Source: Pithys albifrons albifrons
Taxonomy: Eukaryota; Chordata; Aves; Passeriformes; Thamnophilidae
Reading direction: 5' to 3'
Length of the DNA stretch: 64,000 nt
Assembly (NCBI RefSeq): GCF_047495875.1
Contig: NC_092465.1
Location: 10,403,160-10,467,159 of the forward strand
In this document: positions 39,925 through 57,800 of the stretch, piece by piece
Layout: each line of letters opens with the position of its first letter
How positions within the stretch are numbered: position 1 is the stretch's first letter
Notes under the pieces: generated by a model
The model's input: only the letters and a program-made list of their open reading frames with translations
What the model was told of the DNA's origin: nothing
Database searches by the model: none
Made by a program: the position numbers and the translations under genes

Positions 39925-42900
39925 TTATGCAGTCACCAATCAGAAAATGCTTCAGCCTGGCTGAACAACAATGTGCTTTGCTCAATGTGGTCTCCGGTTA
40001 AATCTGGGAGCAGAAAGAAATCCTAGGGCAAGGTCTTAATGACCTACGTTTTTACGGGGAAAAGATCTTACTGAAGAAGTTATTGCCTGAAGAATTAAAC
40101 TTCCAATGTATCTACATGGATATTTGGACAGCAAAGGCCGCTCATTTCCAAGGTTTGATCACAAAAGTGAATGTTCCCCTCAAACACCCCAAACCAAAAC
40201 CACAAAGCATAATGAGGGAGATCTGAATTTAAACAAAGATATCTCTCTCTTTTTCAAATTTCCTACTGAAATCATAGATGTTGCAACACCTTTCTGCTCC
40301 ACTTGCCTGTATTTTTTTCACACTAAAATCAGGGCTAAGGAGTGAGGAGGGAGAAGACAGTTGGCTTCATCTAGCATGGTGTTAAGATGTAGTTGGAGTT
40401 GCCACCTGCATGCAGAGCTAGGAATAAATATCAGGTGCTGCATTTTGTATTTAATCAAGAGGCTTTACTTCAAAGATGTTCAGATTACTTGTAGACATGC
40501 AAGCCATTCTGTAATGACTGAAGAATCAAATCCTAAATATACATAATTAATCTATCAAGTTTTAACTCACTCATTTAAGCAGCACCATTTTCTGCCATTT
40601 TAAGATTGGGAAATTAGCACCCAAAACACACCTGCAAGTTCTTTTCTGTGTTGTCTCAAAGCTTATTTTATACCTGTGTAGGAGTAAAATTATTCCAGTA
40701 AAGCCAGAAACTTACTGAATCCAATTCATGGATGCACAGGAAATCCTGATTGCTCAATCACTGCCCTAAATATAGCTCATGATTTACAAAGTTCCAAAAC
40801 TGACTTTGCTGCAGTATTCTACATAGTAATTTCCCTCTTGTACTATAATTTTCACCAAGTGATCCATCAAATTGCCTGAAAGAAATGGGAATTTTCTCTT
40901 GGTTTGTTTTTGTATCCCTACATCATGTATCACCCTAGTTATAGCCATTCAATTCCATGTAGGGTAGGAAAATGAGTTTTCCCTAGCAGAAAGGAAGAAG
41001 AGCCATCTACATGTGTAGCTGACCCTAATTTGTAGAAAATTACATTCGGCTCAATACAACAGGGTGGAAGATTTCATTTGTCAGCTTTCTCTCTTTCATC
41101 AGCAGGTGTAATTGTTCCTGTGGGAAGTGCAACAAAGATTTAAAGGAAAAGAAATTGAGTTACCATATGACAGTTACATTGGTTGGCATTTTCTATAATC
41201 CGTCAGACCAGAAACTACATGGTACCAAACACTGGAGTTAACCAAAGAATCACTGTATGTGGGAAAGACTTGAAGTGAGGACATCACAAAGCATGACATG
41301 CTTTTACATTTCATATACTACAAATACAGCCTGGCTTGGACCATTTAGAGTGGAGAAAAAACCAAGTATGTATGTTAAAATATAGCATTTTGTTCTTCTC
41401 AGCTTTCATTTGAACCAAAATGTCAAAAATTGCCTCAGATTTCGCACAAATATCTGAGTCTTTAAATAGTAAAAATGAGGAAAAAAATTAGTGAAAACAT
41501 CAGTCTCAAAACAAAGTAATATGATTAGGACCACACAACTGATCTGCCGGGTTTCGCCTGGTGTTACCCATACATGTGCATTCCTCTTTACTACTGTCTT
41601 GGAGACATGCAAATATTCAGGGTAAAGCAGTTGAGGTCAGGCCCTGATGGGCTCCATCCTGTCAGCAATGCTGAGAGCACCAAACTCGGCCAAGGCTGCT
41701 GCTATCCCTGGGTGCTGCTTCCCTCTCCTTCCTCCAGAGTGTGGGTTCAGCCACTCACTGTGGGGCTTCTACAGTGCCCTTTCCAGGCCCAGGGAGCACC
41801 CAAGCACTAGCAAATTTTGCTTGGAAGAACTTACACAGTGACCCATTCTACTTCCAAAAGTCTAACACTTGAATGTCAGAACTCATTTGGGATTGCATCG
41901 CCAATTTTCATAGTAATGTCTTTCTCTTACTTGTGTGTGTTGCTTATATGCAGTAAAAAAATTCAGTTGCCAAAGCTTCTAAAGTCTAAGTGTAAAAAAC
42001 CAGTCACCTGCAGAGACACTCACTGTTGTCCCTGCTTTGGAAGTAGAGAACAAACTGGTTAGAAAAGAGCACTTACACATTTGTATCTGGTTTACAGGAC
42101 CTGCTCACAAACTGACTCCTACTCATAAAGTGCTTGATACCTTTTCATAAAAATATGTAGAGAAGTTCCTATTGCAGCACCAAGAGCCTTCCCCGATCAC
42201 TTCCTGTGTTGAGAGTGTCACCATCACCTGGCAACGTGCAGGCAGGCTGAAGTAAAAGATGGCTTTAAACAGACATTTCCCATACATTACAGATTTTGTC
42301 AGCTTTGTAGAAGCAGTGATTAAATAATTCTGGAGTTAAATAAATCTCCAAAGACTCTCTTAAAAAGCCCAACTTTTTTTTTTTTTAATAACAGAGAAGC
42401 AGAAACACTTTTACAGCATCTTACATAACAAACACTTGACACTGGAGAACAGTTTCATTGCAAGGCATGGGTTGTTTAACAGGGTAACCACCACAGTTCT
42501 GAAACAACTCCCACCTTTGACTCCAATTTGCTTTAAAGAGGCTACACTTGGGTACACAGCTTCTCTGTAATTAAATAGTAGTACCAAATTCTTCTAAAAC
42601 TCCTAATTTCTTCCCTGAAACTCTGCCACCTTCATTGAGCACAGAATCAGACCCTACTGGAAAAATAAAGATTGAGGCACTCCATGTGCAACCATCCTTA
42701 AGGAATGAGAGCTCTGGACCATGTAGTGCTTTTTGTCTACTGTTCAGTTTAGTCCAAACACCTTTTTCATGTTTCTAAAAATGACTTAAGGCCTTGCTAT
42801 GGAGAACTGTCAAGTTATATAGGAAAAAGATATTTAAAAGATAAAACAATGTAAGTGAATCTTTACATCTCCACACCCTTTGCAGCTTCTTTGACAGGAT

Positions 42901-44060
42901 TGTACCACCACAGACACAGTCATCAGCAAAGACAACCTCTGGAAATTTTAGCCATGTTCAAAACTGCCTCAGGTTTCCAGGAGCTATTTGATGCTAGATT
43001 AAAAAAAAACACCCAAATGTATTCAGTGTCTCTCAAATAACTACTTCCCATCATCCTTTGAGCATATACATATGGAAGCAAATCTAATGCCAAATAGCAA
43101 AAAGTAGATGGATAACAGGCACATCAAAAGGATTAAATACCCTTCCAAACAACCTGGAAAGCAAGTGTAGTGAGACACTGTGAAGATATTTTGGAGCAAA
43201 TGAGGCCAAGTTCAACACTTCCCAAAAAAAAACCCTAAAGCCAAACCATACAAAGATAAAATAAGAGGACAGGGAAGCCAAACAGCTGCAGGCACAGCAT
43301 TAGAGTTTCTTTTTTTTAATTGATCTCCACAAATCTGTTCTATTACTTTATGTAAGCAGTCCAAGCTCTGTAGTTTCTATCAGAAATGAGTGGGATCCAA
43401 ATGAAGGAAATCATGCTTGGGCAGGACCTTCCTAACAACAGAGAGTTTGTGAATTACTGATCTTTACTGTTTCCACTCTAAAGCAGTTCACAGAACATCT
43501 CATTTGTAATTGTTCCGCTTTAATGGCCCCAAACTTCAGTTCATTGTCTTGGCATTCAAACCCCCGGTGCATATGATATAAAGCAGAAATCTCTGGTAAA
43601 TGAAACTTAAATAGATAGAGACAGTTAAAAGACTTTTTATTTCCATGAGCAATTATAACAAAATGCAAACACATGTACATGCAGCAGCCTTGACCAGTTT
43701 TACCATGTCAGCAGAACTTAACACAGCTACAGTAGGTGTCCTGCAGCAACCACAACTCAACCCATTCACAAGAGCAATTTGATAATGAGATCATCCATTG
43801 TCTAAGATGCACTAAAATTGAAGTGAAGGAAACCTGGAACAGATTGGAGATGAACTACAAGCCAAAATCAATATATTTTCCAATTTCACTAAATGGTTGG
43901 GAATATGACTCACCACAGGAAAACAAACAGATACGACACAGAAATATTGAAACTTGTCTCTTTCTAAGGGAAACTGTAGCTGTGGTAATTTATAGGTGAA
44001 CAAGCAAAGAAGCCCTTAGGACTCAGCTGAACAAATAAAATGTTTTTTTCACTGTTGGTT

Positions 44061-44170
44061 TGCAAAAGGTCACATAGTAATGAAGGCTCTGATGGTCCTA
44101 AGCTCCATTAAGGAAGCACTAATTCAAAGTAGCTGTTCCCTCACACTAAGTGCTCAGTGCTATAACCACT
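44061..44170 (-). mobile_element. Possible MIR/L3-like relic
   Basis: The + strand AAAGGTCACATAGTAATGAA and, further on, AGTGCTCAGTGCTATAACCA fit the order and spacing of the reverse-complemented MIR head (ggtcacacagctagtaag ... gtgctcttaaccactac). A further fragment at 44560-44580 (AAGCACTTTACAGAGCTTTA) resembles MIR/L3 tails. Divergence is high and the call is tentative. Confidence 0.35.
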
Positions 44171-44683
44171 TCCTTTGGGCAGTTTGGGGGTTGTACAACA
44201 GTGAAGGCCCAGCAGACACTTGATAATAAGGTAGGTAACATCAGGTACCTGCAGCAAGTGCTGCACTGCCACTGTATGGCTCCAGGAGCAGCCACAGGGC
44301 TGAACCACTGCACTTCATCCTGGGCAAGTGGGCAACCTGCATCTTTACCATTTCTGCTACAGGTATAACCTCCTGTTTTCTGTCATAAAATGGCTCTACT
44401 TCATCATAAATATATCACACAAAACTCCAAGCTTAGCTAAGCTGTGTGTAAGAAACTTTGGGAACCTAGGGGAAAAAAAGGATACACTTCATAATCATAT
44501 TAAGGTGATGATAATAAATATCACAGTGTCTCTTTTTTTTTATTTATTTTCCAGAACAAAGCCAAAGCACTTTACAGAGCTTTAGAACTTTGTGAGGAGT
44601 TCATCTTTAATCATCACAAATGCAAAATTACTAAAGTTTAAAAATAAAAAATTAGGAGAATTTTATGCTACTTTTAGGTAGGG

Positions 44684-44716
44684 TTGATGTGAATATTAGG
44701 GAAATATTCACATCAA
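44684..44716. repeat. Perfect 14-bp inverted repeat, 5-bp loop
   Basis: TTGATGTGAATATT (44684-44697) is followed by AGGGA and then AATATTCACATCAA (44703-44716), its exact reverse complement. In the nuclear transcript this would form a stable small hairpin. No miRNA-length stem or flanking element was found. Confidence 0.9.
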
Positions 44717-45737
44717 AATAGACTTTGAAAGAAAATGTATGCACTGCTGTTGGTGATCCAGATTTTAGGTTGAGTGTTGTCTGAGAATGAAGGATTTTTT
44801 TCCAACAATGATGAAGCAACTCAATAAAGTATCCCTTGGTTATTGTGTCTTCAAAAGTGAATATTTATGATCATGTACTGAGGATTCAGTATACATTTAT
44901 ATACATGGCAAGAAAAATAAGCAAATCTTTTCAATGAATACCTTGCAATACTTGGATGCCCCTCCCACCCCCCACTCATTGTATAGGTACAATAGAAACC
45001 TCAATATTTCATGTGTCTGGAAAGATGTTCTTGGTTTTCCTAATAAAACCAAAACCATTCCACTGAAATCCAGACATAAACTGGAGTGTGAAGCCACCTA
45101 TGGGTTAGGAAACAGGATGTGTAATGTTATCATCCTGTGCAGCAAAGGAAAACAAAGAAACATGAGGCATCCAAGCTAAATATTAGGGAAAACCAAGGAG
45201 GCAGAACACGACTGCCTACACTAGGATGAAATCTGAAAGAAAGGCAATGCAACAACACTGAGATGTCCAAACAAGTCCTAAAGACCACAGGCAGAATTCT
45301 TTAAATCACCAGAAGATGTTAAAGGTTCCCGCAGGTCAACAGATGTAGAGATATAAATGAAAAGGTGAAACTACTGTAATGTCATACTTGGACCACACAG
45401 CTCAGTTTTCTTTGCTTTGGGCCAATTCTTCACCTCAGTTTAAGCCTGGGTCCCAAATCAAAGCATTATATTCCCAGAACACTTGGAGTTTGAGGCAGTT
45501 CTCCAGATGAGAACTTATGTGGTCAGTCCTGCACAGGTTGCCCATTTTTATGAAGGCAAATATATGCACTGGGGGAACAGAGTCCCTCGTTAGGTTTGCA
45601 AAGGGCCATTCTGTAACATGTCAGCACATCAAATACTGTTAAAAGGGATTAAGATTGTCCATCTAAAGGTATGTCACTTGGCAAAAGCTGATTTAGCAGT
45701 TTGCATGTATGTAATGGCTGAAAACCACAGCTCCTTA

Positions 45738-51590
<5,853 letters not shown>

Positions 51591-51786
51591 CTGAAGCCTG
51601 GACCTCCATGATGTACTGGTGTAAATCTTGCCCTTGCTGGATGACTTCAAAGGTCATGTTGTTCATGGCCAGCTTGCGCTCAGTGTGACGCTGCAGTCGC
51701 TGCTCGGCCAGAGTGAGGTCTTCGGTATTGAAATCATTCATTTGCCTCAGCAGATCTTCATTCCAGGCATCTAACTCTGCTGTAAC
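51591..51786 (-). CDS. KALRN: KALRN exon 2: spectrin-like repeat, helices A-C
   Basis: 196 nt, 65 codons plus one base of a split Gly codon (residues 59-123/124). [20 protein letters not shown], then [20 protein letters not shown], then [20 protein letters not shown] and EVQAS. The Trp of LDAWNEDL is the helix-A tryptophan. VTAELDAW and [12 protein letters not shown] are the kalirin form; TRIO reads ISDLESW and QHHADKALTMNN. Acceptor ATGAAG (preceded by CTTCTGCCC), donor GTGAGC. Confidence 0.98.
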
Positions 51787-52998
51787 CTTCATGGGCAGAA
51801 GACAGACACCTTATTCACTCAAGATCAATGAAATATCTTACTCTCAAACTGTGTTTGTGTCAGAAAGTACTTCACGTTTTGACTCTGACGCAGAAACCTT
51901 CAAATAAAGGCCTCAGTACACTCCAGATCCTGCCCACTTAATGGTCACACTTCTCATTTTTCTTAGGTGAGGACCCACAAAAAGATTATCAATCCAACAA
52001 GAATTCAGACACCTTCTTTTTCCTTTACACAATCCAATGGGCACTGGAAGAGAAGACCCACTACATTTGCATGGGTTGTAGAGAGAATATTTCTGAACGA
52101 ATTCCAGTTAAAATTAAAAAAAATAATGCTTACAGAATTGCAAAACAACTTGTAACCACATAATCCCCAAATGGGCCAAATGTTTCTAAAAACATTTTGC
52201 AACACACTACATATCACAAATGTAATGCAGAATACAAACACCACAGTCAAGGGCTAGGAGAACCATGGTACCTGGCGGTAACCAGGACCTATGTAACCTG
52301 CCAGTAACTCATAGGAACGTGCAAAACCTTCTATTGCTTTCTCTGCTTCCTAATTGTGAAAAAGTCTGATGATTTTAGCAGTTCATTTATTGTACCTTCT
52401 GTGGTTTACATCTTAGTCCACAAGCAGCCATCTGGTATCAAAGTCTTTTTCCATTTTTGCCTGTAGAAATTTAAGCAAGATCCAGCAGCCACCCAAACAT
52501 CACAGTCTCACTTCAACCTACATTCTGCTACTGCAGCCTCAAAAGAGGGAATATGGTAGTGACAATGAATGAGGGAGGGGGAAAAGGGAATTAAATCATG
52601 CACATAGAGTACTACTCTGCAGAATACAATTTTTGAAAGGATCTAAAATTATCGTAAATGACTCAATTTTGATTAATAGGTCAATCCCTCAGCTAGATTC
52701 AGGAGAGCTAAAACTAGGTATCTACATTCCCCCTTGTGCACATTATGATGCAGTGAAAAGATCTCTGTTTCTCACTAAAAGTGCTCTTCAGTGCTTGTAT
52801 GCAGTGGGATGTTTAACTTCCTAAGTAGCCAAGACTCAAAAATTTCCATTCATTTTTCCTTTCCAGAAAACAGAATTATTTTTCAACACAGGCTTAGGAA
52901 GATAACCCGTGTGGACCAGTTCTCAGAATTTATCACATTAGAATGGACAGGAGTACAGTTTTGTACTAAAAGGTAAAAATGCAGGTTTTAGGTGCTTG

Positions 52999-53068
52999 CC
53001 TTTTTCTTTTTTTTTTTCTCTTTTTTTTTTTTGAGAGGGGATGAGAGAGAGAGAGAGAGAGAGAAGCA
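52999..53068. repeat. Polypyrimidine tract abutting a (GA)n microsatellite
   Basis: Positions 52999-53032 on the + strand are all C/T (mostly T). From 53033 the strand switches to purines, with GAGAGGGGA and then a GA run at 53043-53064; only 53042 (T) interrupts it. On the transcript strand this reads (TC)n, then an A-rich run. Confidence 0.9.
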
Positions 53069-54759
53069 GAACAGCAGACTTAATCAAGAAACTGGAACCT
53101 CAACTGCAGGGTGAAAGGCAGAGCATGGATATCCTGAAGGGCTTCCATTTTTCTTGAGCTTGTTCCTTTGCCCATTCCACTCAATTACCTTTACATAATA
53201 GCTATCTCTGCACTGTCTTTGGCCCTCTTCCTGATTCCGGCAGCCTCAGATTCATTCACATATCACAGCTGGAGTCCCTGGACAGTGGAGACTTACTGGC
53301 AGATTGAACAGTTATGGACAAACATTCAAAGTAGATGCTAGGTAAGAGTTTTACTTGATACATTTACTCTTAGAGACAAATGCTCAGCTAACAGTAATCA
53401 GAACTGAGGTGATTTTGACTTCATTTCAAACTACAAACAACAGAATGAATTTAGAGGGAGCACAAGTTCCTACAGTCATGACAGTACCACAAACTTCAAT
53501 GCAAAGCCCTTTCTGCTCTTTCTAATGGAAAAATCATGTGACATAAGTGAATCAGAAGAACTTTATTTGTCATGAGCTATTAAAAATATTGTCTGTTTGA
53601 ATTCACTGCATTGATTGTTAGGCTGTAACACATAATTATTTGAAATTTTGCAAGGGTTCACAAAGTACTTCCCAATTCCCTGTGACATTCTTCCATGTGT
53701 GCACTCAAGATATCTAAAACCATTTATAAGTGACAGTAACAGAAAACAATAAAACAATCAAATAATGTGTTATGTTAGTTTGTTCTGAGAGTCAGAATTC
53801 TACAATTGTGAGTTGATGAACAATACAAAATCTCTCCATCCCATTTAGATCTATGGACATCAACTCCAGGAAAATGCAAATCTTTTGGAGGGCTGAACTG
53901 TCAGGGGAGTTGATGAGGAAGGAAGCAACAAAAGTTCCCACAAGTATGCTGAGATCCAGCACTTCCCAGGCAAGCCTCTCCACTGTGGTGCTGTTTCTCT
54001 CAGTAACTTATCCAGTTGGCTGTAGAAGGGACACTGATCAGTTCTTAACATTAAATCTGCAATCAGTACCATTTGAGCAAGGGGAGATGGCTGTTCCTGG
54101 CTGCACTAGTTTTTGCCCCTCAGGTCTGAGTGTCCAAGACATGTCTGCAGCACAGAAGCATCTACAAACTATCAGGAGAAGGACTGCTCCCAGGCAACCA
54201 GTGGTGCTTGTGCTTGTGATGGTAACCAGTTCCTACCAGGCCCCACATACAGAAAGAGCTGCATCTAAATATTTACATGTCCCTTGTGGGTAATGGAGCA
54301 AAAAGGGGGTTTGTTCCCTTATCCACATTCCTCAGATCAAATCTGTGGTTCCAAATAAAGAGGAGAGGATGCTACAGGCAGTGATGGCACAAGGCAATAA
54401 ACGATGCAGGATGGAATGCCAGCCAGTGGTGCTCCATGTTACACTGTGAGGACTGAGAACAGAGGCTAAGCCTGCACCTGAGTGGCTCTGGACAGTTGGA
54501 AAGGTCCAGCAGGCTTGGTTATCCCAGTGCCAGCTCTGCCAGGACCAAGAGCACAGCCACTAGTGCAGAGTAGAAGGAAGGAAGGAGGGAAGTAGCCTTC
54601 GAGCAGGAGCTGATTGGAGGAGTGCTGATCATCCCATGTGCCAGCTTAGGGGAACAGAGTAAGGGATCAGGCACAGCAAGAGGTGGAACATCACCGATTT
54701 TACAGGCTGTGTGTGCACAGGAAGGCTCAGTACATTGCTCTGAGTAACAGACAAACAGA

Positions 54760-54880
54760 TGGCTAGAAGGGAATCTAAAGCACCCTAAGGCAAGAAGCAA
54801 TAGCAGAGCTGTGATAGCAACACAGGTTTCCTGAATACCAATCTGGTGCCCTATCCCAGAGACCATGCTGCTTTGCATAT
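54760..54880 (-). mobile_element. MIR-like relic
   Basis: The + strand AGCAGAGCTGTGATAGCAAC, then ACAGGTTTCCTGAATACCAA, then TCTGGTGCCC and GACCATGCTGC follow the reverse-complement MIR head (gcagagctgggatttgaacccaggtctcctgactcc ... accatgctgc). Better preserved than the other relics in this window, but ends are not defined. Confidence 0.5.
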
Positions 54881-57800
54881 CTCATTCAGACATTTCCTTT
54901 TCTTTCTGTACAGCCAATGCCTCAAAATCCCAGTATTTTCTGTACTTCAAACTCAACCATTTGGAAATGGTCCCAGAGTCCAAATTTATTGGTTTGACTT
55001 GGGCATAGGGAAAATTATTTATTTTTGTCAGGAAAAAGCTGTAATTAGGCAGCTCTGTTAACTGCAGATGTATATTTTTCAGGTCTAAAAAAATGGATAC
55101 TTTCACAGGTTGATCAGGCCTTGATATCTATGATATTGGAGCACATCAAACAAAAAATTGTTCTGTCTCCCAAGCTGTGGTTAAGACCTGACTGCACTAG
55201 GCCTGTGTCAGGAATTATCTCATAAATGAGGCTCACTTGGCCATGAACTTGTTTTACTCCCTTTTGACACAGAATGGCTGATTAGAGTTTCCTCTGATGA
55301 TCTGCTAGATTTTTGGTGGGAAGAACTGACAACACTTCTTATGTTTACTCGCTTTACTTCCCAGCGTTTGTGATCTTAAATAGACCTCAGCAACCCCCAT
55401 ATGCCATGAGAGAAGAGAAGCCCTGCTATAATAGAAGTCCTGAGCTCTGCTCTCTTCTGCTGTGGCTTGAGAAAGAAATAGCACCAAAGCAGAAAGGCCA
55501 TGAGAGCAGCAACAGAGCAGTGCACAGGTCTACACTAGCACAAGCAGCACTTATCCCCTGGCTCCCACACTGTTCCAAGGAAAGCTGCACACATGCCTCA
55601 TTGTCACTCACACTTCATCTGACTCCTTGGAACGAGCCATGCTCCTTCTTTGCAGGTCATGTACTTCTTGGGGCCAAGAAATTGCTCCCTATTACTAAAG
55701 GAAGGTCAAATGACCCCAGAGCAGTAATGAGAAAGACATGACAAAGGTATTGATTGCAATGAGCCTAGAAAGCACAGTCCTCCTTTCTTCACCAGAAACA
55801 GATGCTCCTGCTGCTGTGATAATGGGAGGAGAAGCAATTTTGGTAGTGAACCCAATCTAGTGTTAAGTGAGATCCTTGAGATATCCTTATCAGAGAAATT
55901 GAGGAAGCACATGAGCAAACACTGGGTTTGTGTTAGCTCCACATGACTATCATAGACATACAGACTAGGTCAGGCAGGTCTGTTTTTCATGCAGACACAG
56001 CGACCACAGTCTAGACCACATACTCTTGAGGCAGGAATCCTCCTAAAGCAGCAACTTAATATATCCAAATTCCCACTGCTGGGATACTGCTGCATTTGCT
56101 GCTTCCTGGATTTATCATGTTCCAACATCAGCAGGAAAAATGACCAAATGGAGAGGGACATGCTCACCTTCAATCCTAAAGCAAAATGAGAGGCATAGAG
56201 AAGAGGTACGTAGGTAAAAAGCAGTAGCAGTAATAACAGGAGCAATCCAGGCATCTCATGCCTACATTGCAGCTTGCTTGTGAATTAGGTTAAAGAGCTG
56301 CCAGAGCTGCAGCAGCTGCTGTGTAGGCAACTGTACATCTCAAAAAATTTCTTAACTGAATCCTTAATTATGTATGTTTATTTCTGCTGCTGCTGCTGAG
56401 ATTTTCTTCAAAATGGTGCTGCTGAGCCTTCATTGCTCCTTGCTTGGCCTTAATTCAGTGTTTCATACCTAAAGTCTTGTTTAATGCCAACCAGAAAATT
56501 TTGTTTGCCAATTGGATGAGGTGGAGAGGGGAAATGAGGAATCAAGTGATAGAAAATAAATGCTATATGGCAAATGAATCACATAGGAACTGATATTCCA
56601 ACATACGGGCTGAGGAAGGGCATATGAGGAGGAGGGGAAGAAAGTTCTATCCTGGGAGCAGAAGCTATGAACACCAAGAGAGTGGGCTTGTGAGAGGGAT
56701 CTAAAAAGGAGTAAAGATGCCTGGGAACAACAAGCAAACGTAGGAGGCAGGGTGCAAGTAGGAAGAGAAGCAAAGGCAAGAAGAGTGGGTAGAGCATGGA
56801 GATGAGGCAGGACAGGATGAACAGTCACACAGGCACAGAGCAGATCTGTACAAAAAAGGGAATTTCTACCTCATTTCAAGAGGAAAAAAAGGGCAGCCAT
56901 ACAGCTGAGATTGACAGAGACTGAGGATGGATGAGATGAGAGGTTGGATATGATCCAGGAAGGAATAAAAAACCCAGTACTTCTAACTTCTGGATGCAAA
57001 AGGAGTGTCTGTGAGTGCAGAAGGAAGTTATAGAAGAGGGGAGATCAGATCTCTAAGGCACATACCAGAGATTGGGGACCAGGAATGCCAAGGTTCAACA
57101 GCACTTGGCTCTGCCTCAGTGTTCAGAGCAGGCTGAAGGAACAGAGGTCTGGATGTGACAGTATAAGTGGATTTAGGAGCAGACTAATACCAAAGGTATA
57201 TGGTAGAGGAGCTGTAGGTAGGAAAGGGTAAATGAAACTGTCACTTCTGCAGATCACATAAGCAGAAAGTTTGCTGTTCCTCCTTCTCAGGCCTTAGTTT
57301 TGGCTGACACTGTGCAGTATGACAATACTGTCACCCAGTTTTTTTGACAAGAGACAGAGATGCCACAGTGGCTTAGTAGGGACCTGAGCCACTGAAGTGT
57401 GAAAGGACTGTCACAGTGATGATTCTGCTCTGGTGCTTTTGACTCCTAAATCCCAAAAATATCAAGAGAAATAATGGAATTTGGCTCCAAAACACAGGGT
57501 GCCCAGAACAGCTTAGAGCATTCCTTTCCTTAAAATGAAGTGACCTGGAATTTGAAAACTAGGAATAGATGGAAAAGAGAAACAACAACTCACTAAGCAT
57601 GAGACATAGGACTCCAGGTCATGAACAAAACAGGCTGAAATTCTCTCACCCTTCTCTTTCTTTCAAATCTATCTCAAAATCTCTGTAACACTCATTTCTA
57701 ACAAAGAAACTCATACCTGAGTGTCAGCTCTAAGTCAGTGAGGGGGCTATAAAACACCTTTTTACCTTCACGCAGGCAGCTAATTCACTTGAAAGATTCT

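Noticed and set aside
53853..54293. 146-codon plus-strand open frame in the largest intron
   Set aside because: No recognisable motif, no splice context and wrong strand for KALRN.
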